A stretch of DNA of 64,000 nt, from NCBI RefSeq assembly GCF_001618865.1, contig NZ_CP015136.1:7165001-7229000 (forward strand). The letters are read 5' to 3'. Positions 32,179 to 41,436 of this stretch are shown here, in pieces. The translations under genes were made by a program, and so were the position numbers. The DNA is from Luteitalea pratensis. Lineage in GTDB: Bacteria; Acidobacteriota; Vicinamibacteria; Vicinamibacterales; Vicinamibacteraceae. Each line of letters begins with the position of its first letter. The stretch's first letter is position 1. Under the pieces are notes generated by a model, which worked only from the letters and a program-made list of their open reading frames with translations, made no database searches and had not been told where the DNA came from.

Positions 32179-32936
32179 TGCTGTCCAAGCGAATCATCGC
32201 GTGCCTGGACGTGCGCGACGGTCAGGTGGTCAAGGGCATCAACTTCGAGGGACTGCGCAATGCGGGCGATCCCGCCGAACTCGCGCGACGTTACAACGTC
32301 GAGGGTATCGACGAGCTCGTGATCCTCGACGTGACCGCGACGCTGGAGAAGCGGCGCACGATGGCGCGCACCGTCGCGACCGTCGCGAAGGAACTGTTCA
32401 TCCCGCTGGCAGTCGGCGGCGGCATCGCCTCCGAGGAGGATGCCGCGGCAGCGGTCGAAGCGGGGGCCGACAAGGTCAGCATCAACAGCGCCGCCGTCGC
32501 CAATCCCTCGCTCGTCACGTCCCTCGCGCGGCGCTACGGCTCGCAGGCCGTCGTCGTCGCGATCGACGCCAAGCTCGAAGGTAATCGCTTCGGCGTGTAC
32601 GTCCGCAGTGGATCCACGCCGACGGGGCGCGATGCCGTCGAATGGGCACGCGAGGCCGCCGATCGCGGCGCCGGCGAAATCCTGTTGACGTCGATCGACA
32701 AGGACGGCACGAGGAGTGGTTTCGACCTGCCGATGACCGCCGCCGTCTCGCGTGCCGTGAGCATCCCGGTGATCGCCTCGGGCGGGGCCGGCACCTTCAG
32801 CCATTTCTCGGATGTCTTCACCGAAGGCTGCGCCGACGCTGCCCTGGCCGCATCCGTCTTCCATTTCAGTGAACACGCCGTCAGCGAGCTCAAGGCGCAC
32901 CTCGACGCGCAAGGGATCCCGGTGCGCCTCCGGTAA
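32178..32936 (+). CDS. hisF: Imidazole glycerol phosphate synthase, cyclase subunit
   Basis: A 252-residue TIM-barrel cyclase that makes imidazole glycerol phosphate and AICAR. Catalytic Asp residues are in [15 protein letters not shown] and [13 protein letters not shown]; the phosphate sites are [12 protein letters not shown] and [13 protein letters not shown]. Length is standard with no insertion, unlike the neighbouring hisH. The ATG shares its A with the hisH TGA stop. Confidence 0.95.
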   Translation: MLSKRIIACLDVRDGQVVKGINFEGLRNAGDPAELARRYNVEGIDELVILDVTATLEKRRTMARTVATVAKELFIPLAVGGGIASEEDAAAAVEAGADKVSINSAAVANPSLVTSLARRYGSQAVVVAIDAKLEGNRFGVYVRSGSTPTGRDAVEWAREAADRGAGEILLTSIDKDGTRSGFDLPMTAAVSRAVSIPVIASGGAGTFSHFSDVFTEGCADAALAASVFHFSEHAVSELKAHLDAQGIPVRLR

Positions 32937-33050
32937 TTACCCGTCGCGCGGCGACCGAGAGTCATGCGTCGACCAAGGTCGACGCCTACGAACGCACCGC
33001 TCCCGGTTCCCGATTCCCGATTCCCGATTCCCGGTTCCCGATTCCTCCTA
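32937..33050 (+). repeat. hisF-hisA spacer: GTCGAC palindrome and TTCCCGA heptad array
   Basis: GCGTCGACC-AA-GGTCGACGC (32966-32985), followed by CTACG, is the dispersed GTCGAC element. After it, six units of period 7 (CGGTTCC, CGATTCC and similar, i.e. TTCCCGA with one or two substitutions) run from about 33003 to 33046 right up to the hisA start. No ribosome-binding site is visible for hisA, whose start is preceded by TCCTCCTA. This is the only long gap inside the operon. Confidence 0.82.
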
Positions 33051-33734
33051 ATGCTGATCCCCGCAATCGATCTCCGCGACGGCCAGGTCGTACAACTCGT
33101 CCAGGGCAAGCGGCTCGCGCTGGCCACCGACGACTGGCAGTCGTGGGTGGACAGGTTCCGGCCCTTTCCGAAAGTGCAGCTCATCGATCTCGACGCCGCC
33201 ATGGAGCGCGGCGCAAACGAGCCACTGCTTCGGAAGATCTGCGCCGAGAAGGCGTGTCGCGTCGGTGGCGGGATCCGGTCCATCGAACGTGCGCAGCACG
33301 TGCTCTCGCTCGGCGCGACGCACGTCATCGTGAGCTCGGCCCTCTTCAAGGGCGGGCATCTCGATCTCGAGTTCGCCGCACGATTGGCCGACTCGCTGGG
33401 ACGCGCGCGTGTCATCGCTGCCGTGGACAGCTCCCAGGGTGTCGTCACGATCCGCGGTTGGCAGGAGGCCACAAGGGTCACCGCGGTCGAGGCCGCCCGG
33501 GCGCTCGAGCCGTTCTGCGATGAGTTGCTCTACACCAACGTCGACACCGAGGGCCTGATGCAGGGCATCCCGATGGACGCGGTCCGCGCCGTTCGGGAGG
33601 CGACCAGCCGCCGCGTCGTCGCCGCGGGTGGCATCACCACCCAGCAGGAGATCGACGAGCTCGATGCCATGGGGGTCGATGCCGTCGTCGGCATGGCCAT
33701 CTACACGGGCCGCCTGGCACTCAGGCAACCCTGA
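33051..33734 (+). CDS. hisA: Phosphoribosylformimino-5-aminoimidazole carboxamide ribotide isomerase
   Basis: A 227-residue TIM-barrel isomerase, paralogous to HisF. The motifs are LIPAIDLRDGQVVQLVQGKR, LIDLDAAM, VGGGIRSIERA, LYTNVDTEGLMQG and VVAAGGITTQQEID, the Asp residues near positions 7 and 130 being the expected acid and base. It is slightly short for the family (usually 240-250). It is last in the run; hisE and a histidinol phosphatase are not in the window. Confidence 0.93.
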   Translation: MLIPAIDLRDGQVVQLVQGKRLALATDDWQSWVDRFRPFPKVQLIDLDAAMERGANEPLLRKICAEKACRVGGGIRSIERAQHVLSLGATHVIVSSALFKGGHLDLEFAARLADSLGRARVIAAVDSSQGVVTIRGWQEATRVTAVEAARALEPFCDELLYTNVDTEGLMQGIPMDAVRAVREATSRRVVAAGGITTQQEIDELDAMGVDAVVGMAIYTGRLALRQP

Positions 33735-33773
33735 GCCGCTGAACGCCGAGCAGGTCCGCGGCAGGCCCACATT

Positions 33774-33801
33774 CGTAGTCGCCGACCTTCAGGTCGACGG
33801 G
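33774..33801. repeat. GTCGAC-type palindrome after the his operon
   Basis: CGTAGTCGCCGACCTTCAGG followed by TCGACGG: the GTAG-x-CGACCTTCAGGTCGACGG element with a degenerate left arm. It matches the copies near 2596 and 59431 and lies between hisA and the peptidase gene, where it may end transcription. Confidence 0.7.
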
Positions 33802-33838
33802 CAGGATCGCGACGCGTCGTGATGCTACGCTTCCGGGC

Positions 33839-36277
33839 ATGTTCCTGTCTTCGTGGCGTGGCCCCGTCGGGCTGGTGGCGCTCGGCGGCCTGGTGTTGGC
33901 CGGCTGTGCACGCACCGATCGGTTCAACGTCCGGAACGCACACGCGCACGTCGAGCGGCTCACCGCCTCGGGCAGCCGCTGGAGCGGCACCCCTGCCAAC
34001 GAGAAAGCCCGCGCCTATCTGATCGAGACCCTCCAGCTGTACGGGTTCGACGTACGGATACAGGAGGCGGACGCGTCCTGGCGCGAGGCCGGTGTCACGA
34101 CTCGCGTCGCCAACATCATTGCGATCAAGCCCGGGCAGCAACAGGACGCCATCGCCATCGTGTCGCACTACGATTCGGTGGCCTGGGGCCCGGGCGGCGG
34201 TGACGATGCCCTGGGGACGGCGGTGGCGCTGGAGTCGGCACGCGTGCTCGGGGCGAGGACAGCTCCGCGCTACGCGCTGATGCTGCTGATCACGGACGGC
34301 GAGGAGCACGGCATGATGGGCGCGCGTGCGCTCGTGGACGATCCCGAGATCCGCGCGCGACTGAAGACCTTCATCAACCTCGAGTCGATCGGCACCGACA
34401 GCCCGTTCGTGCTGTTCGAGACCGGCCCGGGCACGAGTCCGGCGTTGCGCGCGTGGGCCGCCGCATCGAGGCCGAGGGGCGGCTCGTACATGCAGTCGAT
34501 CTACGATGCGCTGCCCAACGACACGGACTTCTCGATCCTGAAGCAGTTGCCTGGCGTTTCCGGCATCAACCTTGCCGCGACTGGCGACGGATACACGTAT
34601 CACACCGATCGCGACCGTGCCGATCGCGTCACCACGCGTGTGCTGGCGCGGGCCGGACAGGTGGTGCTCGACGTAGTCGATGGCCTCGACGCGCGCGCCT
34701 CGCTGACACCGGATCCCCGCCCCTCCGTGTACTTCTCCCTGCTCGATCGCGTGGCGTTTGTCGGGTCCTTGCGGACGGCGGTCGTCCTCGGCTGGATCAT
34801 CGCGATACTCGGCGTGCTGTCGTGGGTCGCGACCCTGCGCCACCTGACGAGGAGTGGCGGTGTCGGCAACCTGCTCACGACCGGACTGTGGGCGCTCATC
34901 GCATCGGGGGCCGTGCTGGGCGCGCTCGTGGCCGCGGTGTGGCTGGTTCGCACTGGGCGGGCCGAGCTTCACCCGTGGTTCGCGGCTCCGTGGCGGCTCT
35001 TCACGTTCATGACCGTGATGGTCGTGACGGTCACCTGGATGGTGCGGCGCCTCGCGTCCGTGGCCCCCGCGGCTTTCAAACCCGATGGCACGCCGTTCGG
35101 CGTCTGGTTCGCGGCGCTGCCCGCGTGGGTCGCACTGCTGATCTTCGCGCTGCGCCATGCGCCGGGCGCGTCGTACCTGATGTCGATCCCGATGCTGGCC
35201 GTGGTCGTGCTCGTCGTCCCGACCTCGTGGCTCGTCGGAAGCGAACCTACGCCGAGGACGTGGCCCGCGCGAGTCGGCAGCATCCTCGTGGTCATCATCA
35301 CGTGGATGCTGTGGGCACCGGACCTGCTCACGCTCCTGCCGTTTGCCGTGACGCTGCTCGGGCGCATGCCCATCGTCACGCCGACGTGGGCGTACCCGTC
35401 CGTCTTCTTCCTGGCCGGCATCGTGCTCTGGCCGCCAGTTCTGGCCGTGCTCGTCGGCCGCATGCGCTGGCGTGTCGCACACGGGATTGCCGCCGGCACG
35501 TTGATGTTCGCGCTGGTCGTGACCGGTGTCCTCGCCTGGGTGGCGCCGGCGTTCACGGTCGAACGGCCGCAGCAGCGCTCGGCCCTGTTCGTGGACGATC
35601 GCATCCGCGGTGCGGCGAGCTGGGAACTGCACGGCAACGAGCCTGGCGTGGACATCGGCCCAGGTGCGCCAGCCAACGTCGCCTGGCAGGTGGCCGAACG
35701 ATCATCGGTACCCGGCAGCGAGATCGACCGGAAGGCGCACCTGTTCCGCGCCAGTGTGCCGCCACCAGCCACGGCCGTTCCCGCCACGATCATGGCGACC
35801 ATCGTGCGCCGGCCCGGCGACGCCGACGTCGAGATCACCGTGACGCCGCGTGACGCGGAGTGGCAAGCGGTCGCGATCGTGTTGCCCGATTCCATCGTGC
35901 CGACCAGGTCCACGCTGGCTGGCCGGACGCGAGCTGGACGCTGGCAGGCCTGGCACACGACGATGCCGAGCGATGGGATCACGTGGCGGGGAACGGTGCC
36001 GGCAAGCCAGGCCGATCGACTCGCGGGCACCGAAGTCTGGATTGCGCGGGTGCGCCTGCCCGATGCCGTCGACGGCGAGCGCGTGCCGGCGTGGCTGCGC
36101 GCGCCACACACCGCGTGGATGACACAGCACGTCGTGATGTTGGGACTGGCCTTCAACGAGTCGACGGAAGCGCCAGCACCGATGACGCCCTTGACGCTGC
36201 CGCTGCCGTCGGCGACGCCCTCGGTCGCTTCGCCGCTGCCACCCGCCGCGACGCCCAGCGGCCGGGTGCCTCGATGA
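33839..36277 (+). CDS. M28-family metallopeptidase with C-terminal membrane domain
   Basis: An 812-residue protein. The N-terminus has a lipobox LVLAGC (Cys23), so it may be lipid-anchored. Residues about 30-280 are a zinc aminopeptidase of family M28: His110 in IVSHYDS, the Asp of GGGDDALG and Glu155/156 in TDGEEHG are ligands or catalytic. About eight transmembrane helices follow (from VVLGWIIAILGVLSWV to LMFALVVTGVLAWVA), then a beta-rich C-terminal domain of about 250 residues. The peptidase-plus-membrane order resembles ERMP1/Fxna-like proteins. It overlaps the next gene by four bases. Confidence 0.82.
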   Translation: MFLSSWRGPVGLVALGGLVLAGCARTDRFNVRNAHAHVERLTASGSRWSGTPANEKARAYLIETLQLYGFDVRIQEADASWREAGVTTRVANIIAIKPGQQQDAIAIVSHYDSVAWGPGGGDDALGTAVALESARVLGARTAPRYALMLLITDGEEHGMMGARALVDDPEIRARLKTFINLESIGTDSPFVLFETGPGTSPALRAWAAASRPRGGSYMQSIYDALPNDTDFSILKQLPGVSGINLAATGDGYTYHTDRDRADRVTTRVLARAGQVVLDVVDGLDARASLTPDPRPSVYFSLLDRVAFVGSLRTAVVLGWIIAILGVLSWVATLRHLTRSGGVGNLLTTGLWALIASGAVLGALVAAVWLVRTGRAELHPWFAAPWRLFTFMTVMVVTVTWMVRRLASVAPAAFKPDGTPFGVWFAALPAWVALLIFALRHAPGASYLMSIPMLAVVVLVVPTSWLVGSEPTPRTWPARVGSILVVIITWMLWAPDLLTLLPFAVTLLGRMPIVTPTWAYPSVFFLAGIVLWPPVLAVLVGRMRWRVAHGIAAGTLMFALVVTGVLAWVAPAFTVERPQQRSALFVDDRIRGAASWELHGNEPGVDIGPGAPANVAWQVAERSSVPGSEIDRKAHLFRASVPPPATAVPATIMATIVRRPGDADVEITVTPRDAEWQAVAIVLPDSIVPTRSTLAGRTRAGRWQAWHTTMPSDGITWRGTVPASQADRLAGTEVWIARVRLPDAVDGERVPAWLRAPHTAWMTQHVVMLGLAFNESTEAPAPMTPLTLPLPSATPSVASPLPPAATPSGRVPR

Positions 36278-37599
36278 GCGTGACGCGCAAGTCCTGGCTC
36301 GATCATCTCGGCCTGGGACGCCCGGAGCTGCGCGCCTGGGCGTTCTACGACTGGGCCAACTCCGCGTTCCTGACGACGATCGTCGCGGCAGTCTTTCCCG
36401 TCTACTACAACAACGTCGCCGCGAAGGGTCTGACGCCGGAGACGGCGGCCTTCAACTTCAGCATGGCCACCACCATCGCGCTGGCCGTCAGCGCGGTCAT
36501 CGCACCGATACTCGGGGCGATTGCAGACCATCGGCCGTACAAGAAGCCCTTCCTCGTCGGTTTCATGGTGATCGGCGTGATCGCCACGATGGCCATGGCG
36601 TCGATCGGCGAGGGCGACTGGGCACTGGCGATCGGGTTGTTCATGGTGGCGAACGTCGCGGTCAGCGGCTCGATCGCGTTCTACGACTCGCTGCTGCCGC
36701 ACATCGCCGCGCCCGAGGAACTCGACAAGGTGTCGTCGTCCGGCTTTGCGCTCGGCTACCTGGGTGGAGGCCTGCTGCTGCTCGTGAATCTCGCGTGGAT
36801 CCTGCAGCCGGAGCGCTTCGGCATTCCCGACGTGGGCGTTGCGACGCGCCTCGCGTTCTTCAGCGTTGGGGTCTGGTGGCTCGTCTTCTCGATCCCGCTG
36901 ATGCGCACGGTGGCCGAACCGGCGTTGCCGGGTGGCGGCCATGACTCCATCTCGGCGGCCACGCGGCATGCCCTGGCCGACCTGCACGAGACATTCACGC
37001 ACCTGCGCAAGTATCGCCAGGCCTTCCTGATGCTGCTGGCGTTCCTGATCTACAACGACGGCATCGGCACGATCATCCGCATGGCGTCGCTGTATGGCGC
37101 CCAACTCGGGATCGCGGAGCACCACCTGATCGCGGCCTTGCTGCTGGTGCAGTTTGTCGGCGTGCCGTGTGCGTTCGGGTTCGGGTGGCTGGCGAGCCGC
37201 ATCGGCGCCAAGCGAGCCATCTGGCTGTCGCTCACGGTCTACACGTTCATCAGCATCCTCGGCTACTTCATGCGGACGGCCGTGCATTTCTACGTGCTCG
37301 CCATCCTGGTCGGGACGGTACAGGGTGGCAGCCAGGCGCTGTCGCGCTCACTGTTTGCGAGCATGATCCCGCGCGAGCGCTCCTCGGAGTTCTTCGGGTT
37401 CTTCGCCGTCACGGAACGGACGGCGGGCATCCTCGGTCCGCTGACCTTCGCGGCCGCCATCGCCCTGACCGGCTCGAGCCGCGGCGCGATCCTCTCGGTG
37501 ATCGCCTACTTCATCGTCGGCGCGCTGATCCTGGCGCGCGTGGACATCCAGGCGGGGCAGGCGGCCGTTGAACGTCGAACGCTGAACGCTGAACGCTGA
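36274..37599 (+). CDS. MFS transporter, UMF1/Atg22-like
   Basis: A 441-residue inner-membrane transporter with about 12 helices. The N-terminal WAFYDWANSAFLTTIVAAVFP is the hallmark of the UMF1/Atg22 family, which exports amino acids or other small solutes, and YGAQLGIAEHHLIAALL is in the middle half. Coupling by ATGA to an aminopeptidase-type gene hints at handling of peptide breakdown products. The last codons (RRTLNAER) are written by a GAACGCT heptad repeat, so the original C-terminus was probably a few residues different. Confidence 0.82.
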   Translation: MSVTRKSWLDHLGLGRPELRAWAFYDWANSAFLTTIVAAVFPVYYNNVAAKGLTPETAAFNFSMATTIALAVSAVIAPILGAIADHRPYKKPFLVGFMVIGVIATMAMASIGEGDWALAIGLFMVANVAVSGSIAFYDSLLPHIAAPEELDKVSSSGFALGYLGGGLLLLVNLAWILQPERFGIPDVGVATRLAFFSVGVWWLVFSIPLMRTVAEPALPGGGHDSISAATRHALADLHETFTHLRKYRQAFLMLLAFLIYNDGIGTIIRMASLYGAQLGIAEHHLIAALLLVQFVGVPCAFGFGWLASRIGAKRAIWLSLTVYTFISILGYFMRTAVHFYVLAILVGTVQGGSQALSRSLFASMIPRERSSEFFGFFAVTERTAGILGPLTFAAAIALTGSSRGAILSVIAYFIVGALILARVDIQAGQAAVERRTLNAER

Positions 37600-37740
37600 A
37601 GGCGCAAGGCCGAGAACGCCGCCGGAACCCGAAACCCGAAACCCGGCACCCGGCCAACGAAACGGCCGGCTCGGAGAGCCGGCCCTACCTACCGACGCGG
37701 GCGAGTCCGCCGACCTGAAGGTCCGCGGCTACAAACGGCG
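37565..37740. repeat. Heptad arrays and two palindromes between MFS and transglutaminase genes
   Basis: GAACGTC GAACGCT GAACGCT GAACGCT (37570-37597) overlaps the end of the MFS gene. ACCCGAA-type units (37627-37654) come next, then GGCCGGCTC-GGA-GAGCCGGCC (37664-37684, 9-bp perfect stem) followed by CTACCTACC, and a GTCGAC-type element with CTGAAG centre (about 37707-37731). Nothing here looks like coding sequence. Confidence 0.8.
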
Positions 37741-37767
37741 CGGGGCGCTCGAACAACGACACGCAGC

Positions 37768-38739
37768 CTACTGCTGCTGTTGCTGCTGCTGCTGTTCCTG
37801 GTCCTCGTCGACCAACGGCGGCTCGATTTCGGGTTCGGGCGCGGACCAGTAGAGCGCGGGCATCACGTCGGACGGCGCGATCGGGGCGTCGGTCGTCTGG
37901 ACGCGGACGGCGACACCGAGCTCGCCGCGGGCGTTGCCCTTGAAGGACCCGCGGGTCGGCGGCACGTCGTGGTAATCACGGCCGACGGCGACCCTGATGT
38001 GGCGGTCCATCGCCAGCGTCCTGTTGGTGGGATCGATGCCAACCCAGCCGAGCGACGGCAGCCACGCCTCGACCCACGCGTGCGATGCGCCGTCGACCGA
38101 GCGCTCGTCCGCCCTGTTGTCGTGGAACAGGTAGCCGCTCACGTAGCGGCACGGGATTCCCACGCTGCGCACGAGCGCGATCATCACGTGCGCGAAGTCC
38201 TGGCACACCCCTCGGCGTGCCGCGAGCGCCTCGTCGATGGGCGAGTCCACGCTCGTGGATTTCGGCGCATATTCGAAGGCGTCGTACAGCTTGTGCTTGA
38301 GGCCGCGGACGAGCGAGAGCGGATCGATATCGCGGGAGAGCCCGAGTTCCTGCCCGAATGCCATCAGCGCCTCGGTCGGGCGGGCGAAGAACGAGGGCTC
38401 CAGGAACTCGAAGAACCGCTCACGCGTACCGCTGTCGTCAAGCAGCGCCCACGTGGATCGATCGCAGCTCGCGGGGATGGCGATGTCGGCCACGAACTCC
38501 ACCACCGACTCGGCCACGACCGTCAACTCACGATGGCGCGCCTGCACGTCGAAGTGGTGCACGACGTTGCCCTCGGGATCCTGGTACGCGAACACCCGGG
38601 AGCGTGGCGTCGTGGCGAGTTCGAAGCGCAGGCACCGCTGCACGCTCTCGGTGCGCGGCTGCATGCGGACTTCCATCACGCTCTCGCTCACGGCGGCGTC
38701 GTAGCGGAAGTGGGTCAGGTGGTAGACGGTGTATCGCAT
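37768..38739 (-). CDS. Transglutaminase-like cysteine protease family protein
   Basis: A 323-residue protein. Residues 1-140 are the beta-sandwich N-terminal domain common in bacterial transglutaminase-like proteins (MRYTVYHLTHFRYD). The triad is Cys in RRGVCQDFAHVMIAL, His in DGASHAWVEAWLP and Asp in GIDPTNRTLA. It probably makes or cleaves isopeptide bonds on an unknown peptide. The C-terminus is acidic and ends in a run of eight glutamines (CAG/CAA microsatellite). With the alpha-E and ATP-grasp genes it forms a widely conserved trio predicted to build a peptide-type modification. Confidence 0.87.
   Translation of the reverse strand: MRYTVYHLTHFRYDAAVSESVMEVRMQPRTESVQRCLRFELATTPRSRVFAYQDPEGNVVHHFDVQARHRELTVVAESVVEFVADIAIPASCDRSTWALLDDSGTRERFFEFLEPSFFARPTEALMAFGQELGLSRDIDPLSLVRGLKHKLYDAFEYAPKSTSVDSPIDEALAARRGVCQDFAHVMIALVRSVGIPCRYVSGYLFHDNRADERSVDGASHAWVEAWLPSLGWVGIDPTNRTLAMDRHIRVAVGRDYHDVPPTRGSFKGNARGELGVAVRVQTTDAPIAPSDVMPALYWSAPEPEIEPPLVDEDQEQQQQQQQQ
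37771..37797 (-). repeat. CAG trinucleotide microsatellite (poly-Gln tail)
   Basis: Plus-strand CTGCTGCTGTTGCTGCTGCT continues into GCTG, giving eight glutamine codons (one CAA) just before the TAG stop of the transglutaminase gene. Slippage here would change the tail length without shifting the frame. Confidence 0.8.
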
Positions 38740-38756
38740 CGATGCTCAGCTCAATG

Positions 38757-38840
38757 AGAATGCCGAAATGCTGCGAATGCCGGGAATGCCGAGCGCGGTC
38801 GCGTTTGGCATTGCGGCATTCGCGGCATTCCGGCATTTGA
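38757..38840. repeat. Inverted AATGCCG / CGGCATT repeat array
   Basis: Left half (38757-38796): units of 8-10 bases around AATGCCG. Right half (38806-38838): units around CGGCATT, the reverse complement. The halves can fold back on each other as a large imperfect hairpin between the transglutaminase and alpha-E genes. The same CGGCATT units recur near 59519. Confidence 0.75.
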
Positions 38841-38867
38841 CGCGAGCTCGAATTGCGAGGGCGAGCG

Positions 38868-39827
38868 TCATGCGCTTTCGCTCTCGAGTTGGTACGAAAT
38901 GTAGTTCTGGTACGTGGCGTGATGAATCAGCCGACACTGGCGACGCACGTGTTCCAGGGTCTGCGTCAGGTCGCCGTGCAGCAGTTCCTCGATCTGTACG
39001 AACTGCAGGGAGGCACGCAGCAGGCCGGCGAGTCGCTCGACGCGTGCCGGATGCGTCCGCCCGGACAGCAGCGCCAGCCGCTTCAGTGATTCCTCGATAC
39101 GGTCGGCGGAGAAACGGAGCGAGCGCGGGAACTGCGCGTCGAGCACCAGGAAATCGACGACGTGCAAGGGACGGATCGACGCCGAGTGCGCGCGCACGTA
39201 GGCGTCAAACGACGCGCAGCACCGCAACAGCGACAACCACTCGACGTACTCGGTCGCCTCGACGCCAGTCCGCAGGCTGTCGTGGAACTCGCGCAGGTGC
39301 ACGTCGAGCAGCATCGACGTGTTGATCGATCGCTCGAGGAAGCGGGCGAGCTCCATGTATTGCCAGCCCTCGCCACGGACCATGGTGGAGTTCATCATGC
39401 CCTTGAACAGGTACACCGAATGGCGTACGTCCCGAAACAGATCCTCGGGCTGTTCCCGCCAGCCGTGGTCCTCGCACGCCGCCTGCAGCCGCAGATACAG
39501 GCGGTTCAGCTCCTCCCACATGTCGACGCTGATCTGTTCGCGCACCTGGCGCGCGTTCTCGCGGGCGTAGGACACACACGCCAGCAGCGACTCCTCGCGA
39601 TCGCCCACCGTCAGGTCGACGGCGAGCCGCGGGAACTCGACGAGCCCGGCGCGCTGGGCGTCCAGGGCCTGCAGCGCGCTCAGGATGCGCACGCCCTGTC
39701 GCGACTGCGACTCCGGCGTGCGGTCGGGCGCCAGCGTGACGCTGATTTCGAGCAGCCGCGCGGTGTGCTCGGCGCGCTCGAGATAGCGACTCAGCCAGTA
39801 GAGGTGGTCGGCAACGCGAGAGAGCAT
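38868..39827 (-). CDS. Alpha-E domain protein
   Basis: A 319-residue helical protein matching the alpha-E family, which is nearly always next to a circularly permuted ATP-grasp and a transglutaminase. The opening MLSRVADHLYWLSRYLERAEHTARLL is the family signature; RDVRHSVYLFKGMMNSTM and QYMELARFLERSINTS follow. Its role is unknown, probably as the partner or substrate carrier of the ATP-grasp enzyme. ATG 39827 has GAGGGTGG five bases upstream; an in-frame ATG at 39845 would overlap the preceding stop. Confidence 0.87.
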   Translation of the reverse strand: MLSRVADHLYWLSRYLERAEHTARLLEISVTLAPDRTPESQSRQGVRILSALQALDAQRAGLVEFPRLAVDLTVGDREESLLACVSYARENARQVREQISVDMWEELNRLYLRLQAACEDHGWREQPEDLFRDVRHSVYLFKGMMNSTMVRGEGWQYMELARFLERSINTSMLLDVHLREFHDSLRTGVEATEYVEWLSLLRCCASFDAYVRAHSASIRPLHVVDFLVLDAQFPRSLRFSADRIEESLKRLALLSGRTHPARVERLAGLLRASLQFVQIEELLHGDLTQTLEHVRRQCRLIHHATYQNYISYQLESESA

Positions 39828-39841
39828 TTGGCCACCCTCAT

Positions 39842-41314
39842 TCATTCGAGCACCCACGTGTCCTTGCTGCCGCCCCCCTGCGACGAGTTGACGACGAGCG
39901 ACCCGCGCCGCAGCGCGACACGCGTCAGCCCGCCGGGGACGATGACGGTCTGCTGGCCAGCCAGGATGTAGGGGCGCAAGTCGATGTGCCGGGGCTCGAT
40001 GCGGTCGTCGATGAAGCACGGCGCGCACGATAGGTCGAGCGTCGGCTGCGCGATGTAGTTGCGAGGGTTGGCGATGATGCAGTCGCGGAACTGGGCGCGC
40101 TGCTCCGCGGTGCTGTGCGGGCCAATCAGCATCCCGTAGCCGCCGGACTCGCCCACCGCCTTCACGACCAGCTGGTCGAGGTGCTGCAGCACGTGATCGC
40201 GCTGCACGGCATCGTCCAGGAGGTAGGTCTCGACGTTGCGCAGGATCGGATCCTCGTCGAGATAGAACTTGATCATCGCGGGCACGTACGCGTAGACCGC
40301 CTTGTCGTCGGCGACGCCCGTGCCGATCGCGTTGCCGAGCGAGACGTTGCCGGCGCGATAGGCATTGAACAGGCCCGTGACCCCCAGCTGCGAGTCGGCC
40401 CGGAACGCGAGCGGGTCGACGAAGTCGTCGTCGACGCGCCGGTAGATGACGTCGACGCGCTGTGCCCCCGACGTCGTCCGCATGTACACCACGTTGTCGT
40501 GGACGAAGAGGTCGCGCCCCTCGACCAGCTCGATGCCCATCTGCCGCGCCAGAAACGCGTGCTCGAAGTAGGCCGAGTTGAACACACCGGGCGTGAGCAG
40601 GACGACGGTCGGATGCGGACGGCCCTGCGGCGACAGGTCGCGCAAGGTGCGCAGCAGCGCCTGCGCATAGTGATCGATCGGCCGGACGCTGTAGCGCGCG
40701 AGCAGGCGCGAGAACGTGCGCTTCATCACCGCGCGATTGGCAAGCATGTACGACACGCCGCTCGGCACGCGCAGGTTGTCCTCGAGGACCGCGAACTGCC
40801 CGTCGGCCAGGCGCACGAGGTCGGTGCCCGCCACCGAGACGTAGCAGTCGCCGGCGACGCGCAGGCCGCGCATTTCCCGCCGGTAGTGCGGGCAGCTGAA
40901 GACGAGCTCGCGCGGGACGACGCCGGCGCGCAGGATGCGGCCGTCATGGTAGATGTCGCGCAGGAACAGGTTGAGGGCGGTGATGCGCTGGGTCAGTCCC
41001 CGTTCGAGCTGCTCCCACTCCGCGCTGGTGATGATGCGGGGCAGCAGATCGTAGGGGAAGATGCGCTCGGTCCCGCGGCTGTCGCCGTAGACGGTGAACG
41101 TGATGCCCTGGTGGAGGAAGGCGCGATCGGCGACCTGCTGCCGGCGCTGCAGTTCGGTGACCGGCAGCGTCCCGAGCTGCTCGAAGAGCGCGGCGTAGTG
41201 GGCGCGCGGCTGCCCGGCCGCGCCGAACATTTCGTCGTAGGCGCGTCCCAGCGAGTAGTCGTCGAACAGCGGCGCCCGTGGAATGGACATCCCGCTCGGC
41301 TCGGCCGTCGGCAT
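39842..41314 (-). CDS. Circularly permuted ATP-grasp type 2 protein
   Basis: A 490-residue ATP-dependent carboxylate-amine ligase-like protein. Family blocks are [60 protein letters not shown] and [17 protein letters not shown]. Such enzymes probably activate a carboxylate with ATP and join it to an amine. The trio order here is ATP-grasp, alpha-E, transglutaminase on the minus strand, with the first two almost overlapping. The proteasome-like peptidase gene that sometimes joins this cluster is absent. Confidence 0.88.
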   Translation of the reverse strand: MPTAEPSGMSIPRAPLFDDYSLGRAYDEMFGAAGQPRAHYAALFEQLGTLPVTELQRRQQVADRAFLHQGITFTVYGDSRGTERIFPYDLLPRIITSAEWEQLERGLTQRITALNLFLRDIYHDGRILRAGVVPRELVFSCPHYRREMRGLRVAGDCYVSVAGTDLVRLADGQFAVLEDNLRVPSGVSYMLANRAVMKRTFSRLLARYSVRPIDHYAQALLRTLRDLSPQGRPHPTVVLLTPGVFNSAYFEHAFLARQMGIELVEGRDLFVHDNVVYMRTTSGAQRVDVIYRRVDDDFVDPLAFRADSQLGVTGLFNAYRAGNVSLGNAIGTGVADDKAVYAYVPAMIKFYLDEDPILRNVETYLLDDAVQRDHVLQHLDQLVVKAVGESGGYGMLIGPHSTAEQRAQFRDCIIANPRNYIAQPTLDLSCAPCFIDDRIEPRHIDLRPYILAGQQTVIVPGGLTRVALRRGSLVVNSSQGGGSKDTWVLE

Positions 41315-41404
41315 GCGACAGTAGAGCAGCCCCGGGGCACGTGGCGCAAGGCCGCGCGCTCACTTAATCTGAAAAAGCGCCCAAGGTCGATAACGGGGGC
41401 CCGA

Positions 41405-41436
41405 GGCGTCAAGCGTCAGGCGCCAATCGTCAATCG
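41405..41436. repeat. CGTCAAG-type heptad array
   Basis: CGTCAAG CGTCAGG CGCCAAT CGTCAAT repeats every seven bases from 41408. It runs into the stop region of the RskA-like anti-sigma gene, whose last codons (IGKAD) lie in the same strand of DNA, so the array touches the 3' end of that gene. Confidence 0.65.

Noticed and set aside
34969-37287. A 772-codon minus-strand frame across the peptidase and MFS genes
   Set aside because: It is antisense to two well-supported coupled genes and lacks recognisable domains.
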